Below are positions 1 through 9,575 of a stretch of DNA of 64,000 nt, piece after piece; positions within the stretch are counted from its first letter, which is position 1; each line of letters starts with the position of its first letter. Location: contig JALGZR010000052.1 of the NCBI GenBank assembly GCA_025774805.1, forward strand, positions 1 through 64,000, written 5' to 3'. Source of the DNA: a bacterium (GTDB taxonomy: Bacteria > ARS69). A model generated the notes under the pieces. The model saw nothing but the letters and a program-made list of their open reading frames with translations. It had not been told where the DNA came from and made no database searches. The translations under genes and the position numbers were made by a program.

Positions 1-1517
1 TCCACACGTTCGGGGACGACGAGATGAGCAACATCATCGAGTCGTCCGGATCGGGGTGCGCCTTCTTCGACTATGACGGCGACGGCTGGCTCGATCTCTA
101 CGTGGTCAACTGCGGATATCTGCCGGTCCTCAACGAGGAGTCGCCGGGCGAGGAGCACGTCGGCGCCACGAACCGCCTCTACCGGAACGAGAAGGGTCTG
201 CGCTTCTCCGACGTGACCGAGGCGGCCGGCTGCGGGGATCCCGGTTTCGGAATGGCCTGCGCGGCGGGGGACATCGACAACGACGGAGACAGCGACCTCT
301 TCGTGACGAACTTCGGACGCAACACCCTCTACCTGAACGACGGCAAGGGCCGCTTCGAGGATATCACGATGGCGGCCGGGGTCGGAGACACGCTGGCCGG
401 CATCGGGTGCACTTTCCTGGACTACGACCGGGACGGACTCCTCGATCTCTTCGTCGGCAACTACCTCGAGTTCGACCCGGAGTACCGTCTGTACTACGCG
501 GCGGACGAGTTCCCCGGGCCGCTGGCGTACCTGGGGCAGGCGGACATCCTCTACCGGAACAACGGGGACCTCACGTTCACCGACGTCACGGCGGCGGCGG
601 GCATCCTCGACGACGGGCGGGCCATGGGGGTGAGCGCGGCCGATTACGACGATGACGGATGGGTGGACATCTTCGTCGCGAACGACGCGATGGAGAACCA
701 CCTCTACCGCAACAACGGGGACGGCACGTTCACCGAGACCGCGCTCGACTGCCACGTCGCCTACTCGGCCAACGGCGACGCCAGCTCCTCGATGGGAGCG
801 GACTTCGGGGACTATGACAACGACGGAGACCTGGATCTCTTCGTGCCGGACATGTCCTTCAACAACCTCTACATGAATCTGGGCGAAGGGTTCTTCGACG
901 ACGTCACGAATCTGACCGGGGTGGCCGTCGCGAGCGGTCAGTACGTGAGCTGGAGCGGAGACTTCGGGGACTACGACAACGACGGCGACCTCGACCTGCT
1001 TCTCAGCAACGGCGACGCCCACCGTCTCGACACGATGGAGACCCTCCTGTTGACGAACGTCCCCGGACCGGCGGGAGTCCGCGTGTTCCGCGATCTCACC
1101 GAGCAGCACGGCCCCTGGTTCCGCCAGAAGTCGGTGGGACGCGGGATGGCCGTCGCCGACTACGACAACGACGGCGACCTCGACTTCTTCCTCCTGAATC
1201 TCGACCGTGCCTCCCAGCTCGTGCGGAACGACGGGGGCAACTGCAATCACTGGCTGCTCGTGGACCTCGTCGGCACCACGGGGAACCGCGACGGCTACGG
1301 CGCCCGGGTGACGGTCCGGGCCGGTGACCTCCTCTGCGTCGAGGAGAAACGCTCCGCCACCGGCTACCTCTCCCAGAACGATTCCCGCCTCCACTTCGGC
1401 CTGGGGGCGCAGGAGGTCGTCGACGAGATCGAGGTGCGTTGGCCGGGCGGCGCGATCGACCGGCTCGTCGACGTTCCCGCCGGTCAGGTGCTGACGATCA
1501 CGGAATCGACCCGCTGA
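1..1517 (+). CDS. FG-GAP/VCBS repeat protein with C-terminal ASPIC/UnbV domain (5' end outside window)
   Basis: The frame is already open at the left edge and seven sensible residues precede the first Met, so the true start lies upstream. At least seven FG-GAP-type blades are visible, each with an Asp-rich calcium-loop-like core such as DYDGDGWLDLYV, DIDNDGDSDLFV and DYDNDGDLDLFV, as expected of an integrin-like propeller. The last 70 or so residues match the ASPIC/UnbV domain (RSATGYLSQND, then VRWPGGAID). These CRTAC1-like proteins are exported, but their biochemical role is mostly unknown. The stop codon overlaps the start of the next gene (TGATG), so it is translationally coupled to a run of cytochrome and propeller genes. 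Family assignment is firm; function is not. Confidence 0.88.
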   Translation, partial: HTFGDDEMSNIIESSGSGCAFFDYDGDGWLDLYVVNCGYLPVLNEESPGEEHVGATNRLYRNEKGLRFSDVTEAAGCGDPGFGMACAAGDIDNDGDSDLFVTNFGRNTLYLNDGKGRFEDITMAAGVGDTLAGIGCTFLDYDRDGLLDLFVGNYLEFDPEYRLYYAADEFPGPLAYLGQADILYRNNGDLTFTDVTAAAGILDDGRAMGVSAADYDDDGWVDIFVANDAMENHLYRNNGDGTFTETALDCHVAYSANGDASSSMGADFGDYDNDGDLDLFVPDMSFNNLYMNLGEGFFDDVTNLTGVAVASGQYVSWSGDFGDYDNDGDLDLLLSNGDAHRLDTMETLLLTNVPGPAGVRVFRDLTEQHGPWFRQKSVGRGMAVADYDNDGDLDFFLLNLDRASQLVRNDGGNCNHWLLVDLVGTTGNRDGYGARVTVRAGDLLCVEEKRSATGYLSQNDSRLHFGLGAQEVVDEIEVRWPGGAIDRLVDVPAGQVLTITESTR

Positions 1518-3169
1518 TGGATGCCATGCTCACGCGGGTCGCCTCCGCCGGATCCCCCGCAGGCAAGTCGATGCTGTCCGGCACGCTCCTCCGGGGTGGC
1601 CTTCCCGCGTTCCTCACGGTCCTCGGGGGGATGACGCTCGGAGCGGGGGAGGCACGAGCCCTCGACCCCCCCCTCGTCTTCGTTCAGGAGCAATTCGGCG
1701 GGGGAGACGGCGCCGCGGCGCCCGGCGAGCCGAGCAGCCGGATCGTGGTCCGCCGTCCCGACGGGTCGCTCCGGGTTCTCACGCCCGAATTCGCGGCCGC
1801 GGCGGATCCGTGCGTGTCGTTCGACGCCACCCGGATCCTCTTCGCCGGGAAGCTCGAGCCGACGTCCCCCTGGGACATCTGGGAGATGGACCCGGACGGG
1901 TCGAGGATGATCCGAATCACTCGGGATCTGGGGGACTGTCGCGAGCCGATCTACCTGCCACGGGCCGCCGTCGACTCTCCGAGCTTCGAAGAGAAGGTCC
2001 GCTGGATCACGTTCACGAGCACCGCCCCGGGTGTGCTGGACGACCAGGGCCGCGCCGCCCTGACGTCGCTCTACGCGATGAACATCGAGGAGGTTCCGGG
2101 CCGGGGCACGGTGCTCTGGCGCACGACGCAGAACCTGGGAGGAGACATCTCTCCCACGCTTCTCTCGGACGGGCGCGTCCTCTTCTCGGCCGGTCAGAGA
2201 GGAGCTCACGCGCTCATGGCGATCAGCTGGGCGGGGGAGAACCTGAACCCGTTCTACGGGAGTCACGACGGATTCGTCTCCCAGGTCGCGGCTCAGGAGC
2301 TCCCCGATCGGAGCGTCGTGTTCGTGGAGCACGACGCGAGCTCCGACGGGAGCGGTGGGCGCCTCGCCCGGGTCTCGCTGCGACGCCCGCTGCACAGCCA
2401 CGAGGTTCTGAGCCCGGAGGGCGAGCTCTACCGCACGCCCCATCCGCTTCCCGGCGGCTCGATCGTCGTCTCGTACTCCGACGGCGTCGGGTCCTACGGT
2501 CTCTACGGCTTCGATCTCGAGACGAAGGGGCGTCGCGGGCAATCGATCCACGACGATCCCGCGTGGAACGACGTCGACGCGATCCCGATCGTGCCGCGCG
2601 AGGAGCCGCCCGGCCGGATTCCCACGGTGGAGTTCGCCTCCGTGCTCGACGTTGGGGCCCTGAGAACGGTGGGGCAGCTCCAGTGCCTGAACGTCTACGA
2701 CTCCGATCGGCCCGAGGCCGAGGGGATCGAGGAGGGACAGGTCCGATCGGTACGGTTCGTGCAAGGCGTTCCGGTCCCGCTCTCCGAAAGCGACGGGGAC
2801 GATCTCCCGCTCGGCTCGTCTCCCTCCGCGGGAGCCGAGCCCGACTCGACCTGGCCCCCGCCGGGAGTTCGGACCCGGATTCTGGGAGAGGCTCCCGTGG
2901 AGGACGACGGTTCGTTCTACGTGAACGTGGCGGGCGACATTCCGTTCTACCTGGAGACGCTTGACGAGGAAGGTGGGGTCCTTCAGACGATGCGCGCGTG
3001 GATGTGGGTCCGAGCGGGAGACCAGCGCGGGTGCATCGGATGTCACGAGAACAAGGAGCTGGCCCCGGTGAATCGGGCCACTCGAGCGCTGATCCGCGCG
3101 CGTCCGTTGACGCTCCTGCCTCCATCGGACCCGGGGGCCGCCGTCGGCATGCAGCGAGGCTCGAAGTGA
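1517..3169 (+). CDS. HzsA-like/TolB-like exported protein with one C-terminal heme c motif
   Basis: About 550 residues. The ATG overlapping the previous stop was chosen because it yields a signal peptide (hydrophobic FLTVLGGMTLGAGEARA around residues 30-50). The body has TolB-like beta-propeller features (DIWEMDPDGSRM, LLSDGRVLFS). Near residue 505 there is a single heme attachment motif, RGCIGCHENKE. This layout resembles proteins annotated as hydrazine-synthase-alpha-related. The relation is to a broad family and does not imply anammox, since no other hydrazine gene is present. It probably binds one c-type heme in the periplasm or at the surface and is co-transcribed with the cytochromes that follow. 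Confidence 0.75.
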   Translation: MDAMLTRVASAGSPAGKSMLSGTLLRGGLPAFLTVLGGMTLGAGEARALDPPLVFVQEQFGGGDGAAAPGEPSSRIVVRRPDGSLRVLTPEFAAAADPCVSFDATRILFAGKLEPTSPWDIWEMDPDGSRMIRITRDLGDCREPIYLPRAAVDSPSFEEKVRWITFTSTAPGVLDDQGRAALTSLYAMNIEEVPGRGTVLWRTTQNLGGDISPTLLSDGRVLFSAGQRGAHALMAISWAGENLNPFYGSHDGFVSQVAAQELPDRSVVFVEHDASSDGSGGRLARVSLRRPLHSHEVLSPEGELYRTPHPLPGGSIVVSYSDGVGSYGLYGFDLETKGRRGQSIHDDPAWNDVDAIPIVPREEPPGRIPTVEFASVLDVGALRTVGQLQCLNVYDSDRPEAEGIEEGQVRSVRFVQGVPVPLSESDGDDLPLGSSPSAGAEPDSTWPPPGVRTRILGEAPVEDDGSFYVNVAGDIPFYLETLDEEGGVLQTMRAWMWVRAGDQRGCIGCHENKELAPVNRATRALIRARPLTLLPPSDPGAAVGMQRGSK

Positions 3170-3182
3170 GAGGATGGAACCG

Positions 3183-5144
3183 ATGACCGCGCACCTCTCC
3201 CGTTCAGGGGGACCGGCCGTTCTCGCGTTCGTCGCCCTTCTCGGCCTGTCGGTCGCCGGGCCCCGACCGGGGAAGGCCGCCGACGTGTTCGGACCCAGAC
3301 CCGACGGGAGTCGCTACGACCGCTACTCCGTTCCCGAGGACGACCTGTACAAGTCCCCCATTCAGCTCCTGCTTTCGGAGGACGGTCGTCGGCTCTACGT
3401 CGCCTGTGAGGGAACGAACGAGATCCTGATCGTCGACACCGGCGCCGGAAGCGTCGTGGGGAGCGTCTCGGTCGGGAAACTTCCGTTCGGAATGGCACTC
3501 GGATCAGGGAAGAAGATCCTCTACGTCTCCAATCGGTGGGACAACACGGTGTCGGTCGTGGACCTGGAGACCCTCCGGGAGGTCCGCCGTTTCCCCGTGG
3601 GGGATGACCCCCACGCCCTGTTCCTCGATCGGAGCGGAGCCCGTCTCTACGTGACGAACCTGGGCACGGACGATCTCTCGATCGTGGATACCGAAAGCGG
3701 CTCCGAAGTGAAGCGTCTGACGATGGGAAAAGCCCCTTTCGATCTCGCTCCGTCTCCCGACGGGCGGACGCTCTACGCGTCGAACCAGTACACGAACCCC
3801 GTGCCGTTCCGGACCCCGTCGATCCTGGAGCTGACCGTGGTGGACGCGGAGTTGCAGCTCGTGCGCGAGAGGAAGGAGCTGTTCTCCACCATCATCGGTC
3901 AGGGCATCGCCGTCTCGCCCGACGGTCGGTTCGTGGCCACGGCGCTCGAGATCACGAAGAACTTGATTCCGCAGACCCAGATCTACCAGGGCTGGATGGT
4001 CACGTACGGCTTCGCGCTCACGGAGACCCGGGCGAGGGGACGGATCGCCTACCTCCTGATCGACGAGCCGAACCGGTACTACGCGGATCCCTACGGAATC
4101 GGGTTCTCGCCGGACGGCCGCCGGCTGTACGTCGTCTCGAGCGGGGCCAACGCCCTGACCGTCGTGGACATGGATCGGGTCTACGAGCTGCTGGAGGTCC
4201 GGGAGGGGGAAATCGGCGTTTCCGACGAGACGATTCACCGGTACGCCCGCCACCTGGGCATCAGCAGCGAGTACGTTCTCGCCCGGATCCCCACGGGCTC
4301 CAACCCGAAAGATCTCGTCGTCAGTCCTGACGGGAGGACCGTCTACGTGGCCGACCGTCTCGCCGACCAGATCACCGTGATCGACACCGAGTCCCTCCAG
4401 GCCCGGGATCCGATCGACCTGGGAGGGCCGGGGGTCGTCACGACGCTGCGCCGGGGCGCCCGGCTCTTCAACTTCGCCTCCATCAGCTTCCATCGACAGC
4501 TGAGCTGCGCCACCTGCCATCCGGAGGAGCACGTCGACGGACTCGTGTACGACATCGCGGCGGACGGGGGAATGGGACGTAACCTGGTGGACAACCGCTC
4601 CCTTCGGGGAATCGCCGAGACGGCACCGTTCAAGTGGTCCGGAAAGAACCCGACCCTCGCCCGGCAGGAGGGACCGCGCGCCGCCCAGCTCTTCTTTCGC
4701 ACGCATGGATTCGAGGGGAACGAGAGAGAGGCCGTCGTCCAGTTCCTCGAGTCGATCCCTCTTCGGCCCAATCGTTTCCGTGAAGAGGGGAAGCGGTTGA
4801 ACGAATTCCAGAGACTCGGCAAGAGACTGTACGAGAGGGCGTACGACAACCAGGGGCGTTACATTCCGGTGGCCAATCGGTGTGTGACGTGTCATCCGCC
4901 GCCCCACGGCACGGATGGGAGGAAGCACGATGTGGGGTCGAAAGGCGGGCACGACTGGAGCGGGCGCTTCGACAGCTGCGGTCTGACGAACATCCACACT
5001 GAGCCTCCCTTCATGCACGACGGTCGCTGCTACAGCCTGGAAGAGATCTGGACGGTGTTCAATCCGGACGAAACGCACGGTGTGACGAACGACATGACGA
5101 AGGACCAGCTCAACGCGTTGATCGAGTACGTCAAGACCCTCTAG
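3183..5144 (+). CDS. YVTN beta-propeller protein fused to diheme cytochrome c domain
   Basis: About 653 residues. The second ATG is preferred because GAGAGG lies 9 bases upstream of it, whereas the ATG 9 bases earlier abuts that same motif. A signal peptide (VLAFVALLGLSVAGP) is followed by YVTN-type repeats over about residues 45-410 (LYVACEGTNEILIVD, LYVSNRWDNTVSVVD, VYVADRLADQITVID). The C-terminal third has two CxxCH heme motifs, CATCH near residue 442 and CVTCH near 566, in a setting resembling cytochrome c peroxidase/MauG-type modules (NRSLRGIAETAPFKWSG, EPPFMHDGRC). It probably moves electrons to or from a periplasmic partner. It sits between a monoheme and a tetraheme protein in the same operon. 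Confidence 0.85.
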   Translation: MTAHLSRSGGPAVLAFVALLGLSVAGPRPGKAADVFGPRPDGSRYDRYSVPEDDLYKSPIQLLLSEDGRRLYVACEGTNEILIVDTGAGSVVGSVSVGKLPFGMALGSGKKILYVSNRWDNTVSVVDLETLREVRRFPVGDDPHALFLDRSGARLYVTNLGTDDLSIVDTESGSEVKRLTMGKAPFDLAPSPDGRTLYASNQYTNPVPFRTPSILELTVVDAELQLVRERKELFSTIIGQGIAVSPDGRFVATALEITKNLIPQTQIYQGWMVTYGFALTETRARGRIAYLLIDEPNRYYADPYGIGFSPDGRRLYVVSSGANALTVVDMDRVYELLEVREGEIGVSDETIHRYARHLGISSEYVLARIPTGSNPKDLVVSPDGRTVYVADRLADQITVIDTESLQARDPIDLGGPGVVTTLRRGARLFNFASISFHRQLSCATCHPEEHVDGLVYDIAADGGMGRNLVDNRSLRGIAETAPFKWSGKNPTLARQEGPRAAQLFFRTHGFEGNEREAVVQFLESIPLRPNRFREEGKRLNEFQRLGKRLYERAYDNQGRYIPVANRCVTCHPPPHGTDGRKHDVGSKGGHDWSGRFDSCGLTNIHTEPPFMHDGRCYSLEEIWTVFNPDETHGVTNDMTKDQLNALIEYVKTL

Positions 5145-5175
5145 AGGCGCGGCCGAGGCCTGCCGGAGAAACGCG

Positions 5176-5784
5176 ATGGATGTCTGTCGGTGGAAGGCGA
5201 TCGGGGGTCGCGCGCTCCTCGCCTTCGTGGCGACCGCGATTCCGGCCGCGGGACAGATTCACGAGGACCGAATGGAACCGGCGGAGCTCGGAATCGGGGA
5301 CCTCGACTCTCTCTCCGTGCCCCATTGCCGGTACGTCGGAAACGATGTCTGCCGAAAGTGTCACGAAGGGGCCTACCGGAAGTGGCTGGGGACGAAGCAC
5401 GCGCGGACCTTCGTTTGGATGAACTCCGAGAGAGCGAAGATGATGGGGAAGGAGGTCGGGATCGAGGCGGAGTCACCCTCGAGGAGCGGGTTCTGTCTCG
5501 GGTGTCATGCCACCGCCTGTGACGTTCCGGCCGAGTGGAGGGCGTCCGGTTTCCGCATGGGAGAGGGCGTTGCGTGCGAGAAGTGCCACGGACCGGGGGA
5601 GGCCCACGCTCGGGCAATGGAGGAGGGAATCGAGGAGACCGTTCCCCTTCGAATCCCCACGGAAGAGTTCTGCCTGGGATGTCACGAATACAAGCCCTCC
5701 CATACGATGATCCCGACGAACGGCAAGTTTTCCTTCGAGAAGTACTGGAAGGAGATCGCGCATCCGGAGAACCGCAGCGAGTAA
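5176..5784 (+). CDS. tetraheme cytochrome c (cytochrome c554-like)
   Basis: 202 residues with an N-terminal signal (ALLAFVATAIPAAG). Four CxxCH motifs are visible, VCRKCH, FCLGCH, CEKCH and a second FCLGCH, with a later His-rich segment that may give distal ligands. The pattern and the GVACEKCHGPGEAH segment resemble cytochrome c554/multiheme families that shuttle electrons in the periplasm. It lies 31 bases after the diheme propeller gene and 16 bases before the next gene, consistent with one operon. No catalytic signature was seen, so electron carrier is the cautious role. Confidence 0.85.
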   Translation: MDVCRWKAIGGRALLAFVATAIPAAGQIHEDRMEPAELGIGDLDSLSVPHCRYVGNDVCRKCHEGAYRKWLGTKHARTFVWMNSERAKMMGKEVGIEAESPSRSGFCLGCHATACDVPAEWRASGFRMGEGVACEKCHGPGEAHARAMEEGIEETVPLRIPTEEFCLGCHEYKPSHTMIPTNGKFSFEKYWKEIAHPENRSE

Positions 5785-5800
5785 CTTGGAGGAAGCGACC

Positions 5801-6931
5801 ATGAAGACCTTCGGATCGTTCGCGGCGGCCCTGGCCCTGCTCGTCCCGGCCGTCGCCGTAGCGGGGGATGATCCGCTGCCCGTCTATCATCACTGGGAAT
5901 CCTTCCACGTCGCCGACGGGATTCCCTCGGACAAGGCCTTCTGCGTGGCGGTCGATGGTGACCGGGTGTGGGCGGGGACCGATCGGGGCCTGGCCGTCTA
6001 TGAAGAGGGCGAATGGACCGCGTACACGACGGAGGATGGAATGACGCACGACGCGGTCCTCTGCGTGGCGGTGGATCCCGCGACGCGCGACGTCTGGGCC
6101 GGAACGATGGGTGGACTGACCTGGATTTCGGCCGGACGCTTCCGGGGTCTCAACCAGCTCAACAGCGGGCTTCCCAACGACGTCGTCTTCGGCGTGACCG
6201 TCGAGAATCAGAACGTCTGGGTCGCCACGACGGTGGGGGAGGGGCGCTACCGGGTGCGGGAGGACCGCTGGGACGTCTACACGCCCGAGAACGCGCCGCA
6301 GCACGAGCCCTGGGGCTACGCGATCGACTACCACGACGGCAAGGTCTGGGCCGCGTTGTGGGGAGGGGGCGCCCTCGAGTTCGACGTCGAGACCGAGAAG
6401 TGGAAGGACTACGTGGATCCCGACGGGGAGATGGAGATCGACCTGTTCCGGGACGACGGGATCATCCACGTCATCACGACCGCGGTCAGCTACCGGGATG
6501 ACATCCTCTGGGCGTCGACCTACTTCGGGATGTCGAGCTACGACGGCCACCGGTGGCGAGGGTACATGGATCACGACACGGGCCTCGCCAGCAACTTCGT
6601 CAACTTCATCAAGGCTCGCGATCGCGCGGCCTGGGCCTGCACCGACAAGGGCCTGAGCGCCGTCCACTACGACACCAACCGCTGGGTCACCTATGCGCCC
6701 CGGGAGGATCCCATGGACTACAAGGGGCCGTGGGTGGCGCGCGTCTATCAGGAGTCGAAGCTTCTCGAGACGGTTCCCCTGAAGGAGGGTCTCGCGAACA
6801 ACTTCGTCCTGGGGGTGGACTTCCAGGGTGACGACGTGTGGGTCGCCACTTCGAAGGGGATCAGCCACGGCTCGCTGACCCCGCTCGGCCCGGGGGCGGC
6901 GGAGCATCGCGACGCGGGGGGCACGAGATGA
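5801..6931 (+). CDS. two-component-regulator-propeller-like (Reg_prop) secreted protein
   Basis: 376 residues. The chosen ATG has TTGGAGGAA about 6 bases upstream and gives a clean signal peptide (AALALLVPAVAVAG). The rest is a repeat array with cores such as VWAGTDRGLAVYEEGEWTAY, VWAGTMGGLTW and VWVATSKGISHG, typical of the propeller found in the sensor part of hybrid two-component systems. Here no membrane segment, kinase or regulator domain follows, so it is a stand-alone periplasmic or surface propeller. Its stop overlaps the next start (ATGA). A ligand- or protein-binding scaffold for the neighbouring cytochromes or binding proteins is inference. Confidence 0.8.
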   Translation: MKTFGSFAAALALLVPAVAVAGDDPLPVYHHWESFHVADGIPSDKAFCVAVDGDRVWAGTDRGLAVYEEGEWTAYTTEDGMTHDAVLCVAVDPATRDVWAGTMGGLTWISAGRFRGLNQLNSGLPNDVVFGVTVENQNVWVATTVGEGRYRVREDRWDVYTPENAPQHEPWGYAIDYHDGKVWAALWGGGALEFDVETEKWKDYVDPDGEMEIDLFRDDGIIHVITTAVSYRDDILWASTYFGMSSYDGHRWRGYMDHDTGLASNFVNFIKARDRAAWACTDKGLSAVHYDTNRWVTYAPREDPMDYKGPWVARVYQESKLLETVPLKEGLANNFVLGVDFQGDDVWVATSKGISHGSLTPLGPGAAEHRDAGGTR

Positions 6932-8283
6932 CCGGCCATCGCGCGCTACTCGCGATCCTCGGACTTCTGATCACGGCGACGCCTCCGGGGTCGGCTCGGG
7001 GAGAGGAGGAGGGCGGGCAAATCGCCGAGCCGTCCACCTCGGCCGCGGCGGGAGTCGCGACACCGGAGAGCGAGCCGCCGGTGTACGGCAACACGCCGGA
7101 GGACCTGAGACCTTACGGCCGTTTCGTCCAGGAGCCCTACAAGCGGTTCTTCGTGGATCCCTTGGAGTTCACGGGCCCGGGCCGGGAGAAGCCCGAGCCG
7201 GACGTCGACTCCGTGGTCGTGGGCATGCTGGCCCCGCTCGAGCGATCCCACGAGGCCTACATCGGGCGCCCGATGCTGCGAGGCGTGGAGATGGCGTTCG
7301 ACGAGGCCAACGCCGAGGGCGGTTACAAGGGGAAGCCGTTCAAGCTGGTCGTGCGCAACGACACCGGTCTCTGGGGGGCATCCGCGAACGAGATCGTGAG
7401 GTTCTCCTACGAGGACCGTGCCTGGGCCGTCATCGGCACGGTGGACGGCGCGAACACGCACATCGCCATCCGGGTCGCCCTCAAGACCGAGATCCCCTTG
7501 GTGAACGTCGCCGACACCGATCCCACGTTGGTCGAGACGAAAATCCCCTGGATCTTCCGCAACATCGCCGACGATCGCCAGATGGCCTACACGATGGCCT
7601 ACCACATGTACAAGGAGCGCGGTTTCCAGAGCGTCGCCATCCTCCGGGCGGACAATCGTTACGGCCGGTTCGGGGTCGGGGAATTCCGCGCGAGCTCGGT
7701 GAGGCTGAAGAATCCACCTCCCGTGGAGATCAACTACGAGGTCGCCTACGGCGCCTTGAATCCCGATTTCACGATCCAGATGAAGCGTCTCAAGCGGGCG
7801 AAGCCGGATGCCGTGGCCCTCTGGGCGGATGCGGAGGCGGGCGGATATCTGGTCCGCCGCATGCGGGAGAGCGGCTTGGACATGCCCGTCTTCGCCTGCG
7901 ATCGGGTTCTCGATCCGAAGTTCTTGGAGGCGGCCGGAGAGCATGCGGAAGGCGTCGTGGCCGCGGTCCCGTTCGACCCCGACACCGACCGGGAGGCCTA
8001 CCGGGTATTCCTGGAGGCCTACCGGAATCGGTACGGAGAGCCGCCCACGGTCTACGCGGCGCATGCCTACGACGGTGCGAAGATGACCATCGATGCGATC
8101 CGGAAGGCCGGCCTCAACCGCTACCGCATTCGCGACGCGCTGGCGGAGATCGTCCACTACCGGGGCGTGACCGGCGAGATCGTCATGGATCGCGTCCATT
8201 CCGACCGGGGTCCGGTCACTCTGGCCACGGTCAAGAACGGACGCTGGGTCTACAACGAGCCGAAGGTGGCCCGGACGTTCTGA
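6928..8283 (+). CDS. periplasmic branched-chain-amino-acid-type binding protein (Peripla_BP_6), copy 1
   Basis: 451 residues, starting at the ATG that overlaps the previous stop. The N-terminus is a signal peptide (ALLAILGLLITATPPGSARG) followed by a roughly 70-residue linker. From VVVGMLAPLERS onward it matches the LivJ/AmiC fold: GVEMAFDEANAEGGYKGKPF, a clam-shell hinge, RADNRYGRFGVGEF and YAAHAYDGAKMTIDAI. Known relatives feed ABC importers or act as ligand sensors. No permease or ATPase gene is nearby, so a sensing or scaffold role beside the redox proteins is plausible. A related pairing of LivJ-like proteins with YVTN propellers is known in PQQ-alcohol dehydrogenase systems. The next gene is a paralog. 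Confidence 0.85.
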   Translation: MTGHRALLAILGLLITATPPGSARGEEEGGQIAEPSTSAAAGVATPESEPPVYGNTPEDLRPYGRFVQEPYKRFFVDPLEFTGPGREKPEPDVDSVVVGMLAPLERSHEAYIGRPMLRGVEMAFDEANAEGGYKGKPFKLVVRNDTGLWGASANEIVRFSYEDRAWAVIGTVDGANTHIAIRVALKTEIPLVNVADTDPTLVETKIPWIFRNIADDRQMAYTMAYHMYKERGFQSVAILRADNRYGRFGVGEFRASSVRLKNPPPVEINYEVAYGALNPDFTIQMKRLKRAKPDAVALWADAEAGGYLVRRMRESGLDMPVFACDRVLDPKFLEAAGEHAEGVVAAVPFDPDTDREAYRVFLEAYRNRYGEPPTVYAAHAYDGAKMTIDAIRKAGLNRYRIRDALAEIVHYRGVTGEIVMDRVHSDRGPVTLATVKNGRWVYNEPKVARTF

Positions 8284-9575
8284 TGCGCGGGCGAATGAGC
8301 GGGGCGCTCCGTCGCCGCATCGTGCCGCCGATCCTCGCGATGATGATCGGCGGCACGTTCGCGCGCGACGGGTACGCGGACGAAACCCTCTCGAATGACA
8401 CGGTGAAGGGCCGTACCGCCCCGCCCGGGGAGCCCCCGGCGTCCCCCGAGCCGCTCTCCCCCTATCACGACCTCTCCCGATCCGGCGCCGGTTTCCATGG
8501 TCCCGGCCGGGAGGATCCCCCCCCTCCCGGTCTGAAGTCCGTCCGGCTCGGTCTGATCGGGCCGGCGGGACGATCCGAGGGTGATCGCCTCCGCGCCGGT
8601 GTCGCCCTCGCCGTCTCCGAGGCCAACGAGCGGGGGGGCGCGGATGGCCTTCCGTTCGAGATCGTCTTTCGCGCCGACGACGGACCGTGGGGCATGGGAG
8701 CCAAGCAGGTCACGGCTCTCGCCTACGAGGACAGCACGTGGGTGATCCTCGGAGGTCTGGAAGGAGGCGACGCGCATCTCGCCGAGCTGATCGCGGCGAA
8801 GCTCTGGATTCCCGTCGTGACGATCACCGCCGGAGATCTTTCGATCGACTACGCGAACGTCCCCTGGGTCTTCCGTTGCTTCCCGAGCGACGTTCGCCAG
8901 GCGGAGCTCCTCCTCGGGTGGGCCCGGGATCGGAGTTGCCGTCGCGTCCTCGTCTTCTCCCAAGGGGACCGGGAGGGGCGGACCGGCTTTCGCCGGATCG
9001 AGGCGGCCGCCCGATCCCTCTCCCTCTCCCTGATCGGACCCCGGGAGTTCGCCGCACACGCCCCGGGCGACGCCGTGAGGCCCGAAGATCTGCGTGCGGC
9101 CGACGCGGTGACGATCTGGGGGCGCTCGGAGAGCGGGCTCGCGCTACTCGAAGCGGTGCGCGGTGCCGGTTTCGGCGGCCCGATCTTGCTCCCGGCGCAC
9201 CTGCTGTCCCCGGAGCTTCTGGCGCCGAACGGCGCGCTCGGGGAAGTGATCGTCGCGGCTCCCTACGAACTGAGTGGAGAGGACGCCGCGATGGCCGAGT
9301 TCCGCGAACGCTTCCTCGAAGAAACCGGTCAGCCGGCCGATCCGGTCGCCCTCTTCGCCTACGACGCCGCAGGACTGGTCATTGCGGCGATCGAGCGGGC
9401 CGGTCTGAACCGGGCGCGCATCCGGGACGCGCTGGCGGACTCGGATCACGACGGCGTCGCGGGGAGAATCCGATTCAATGCGCTGGGGGGTGCGGTGCGG
9501 GAGCCGGTGCTGATGAGGGCTCAGGAGGGAAGATGGGCTCCCGTCCGTGTCGAGCCGGAACACCTCGACCAATGA
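8283..9575 (+). CDS. periplasmic branched-chain-amino-acid-type binding protein (Peripla_BP_6), copy 2
   Basis: 430 residues, coupled to copy 1 by a TGATG overlap. It shares the linker signature with copy 1 (GPGRED versus GPGREK), the start of the fold (VRLGLIGPAGRSEG, GVALAVSEANERGGADGLPF) and the end (LNRARIRDALADSD versus LNRYRIRDALAEIV). It has clearly diverged, so the duplication is old. Signal-peptide quality is weaker: RRRIVPPILAMMIGGTFA is only a short hydrophobic stretch. It closes the operon. The ligand cannot be told from sequence. Confidence 0.82.
   Translation: MRGRMSGALRRRIVPPILAMMIGGTFARDGYADETLSNDTVKGRTAPPGEPPASPEPLSPYHDLSRSGAGFHGPGREDPPPPGLKSVRLGLIGPAGRSEGDRLRAGVALAVSEANERGGADGLPFEIVFRADDGPWGMGAKQVTALAYEDSTWVILGGLEGGDAHLAELIAAKLWIPVVTITAGDLSIDYANVPWVFRCFPSDVRQAELLLGWARDRSCRRVLVFSQGDREGRTGFRRIEAAARSLSLSLIGPREFAAHAPGDAVRPEDLRAADAVTIWGRSESGLALLEAVRGAGFGGPILLPAHLLSPELLAPNGALGEVIVAAPYELSGEDAAMAEFRERFLEETGQPADPVALFAYDAAGLVIAAIERAGLNRARIRDALADSDHDGVAGRIRFNALGGAVREPVLMRAQEGRWAPVRVEPEHLDQ

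Noticed and set aside
1517-3169. Evidence for anammox (hydrazine synthase)
   Set aside because: Similarity is to a broad HzsA-related family; no other anammox gene is present and only one heme motif exists.
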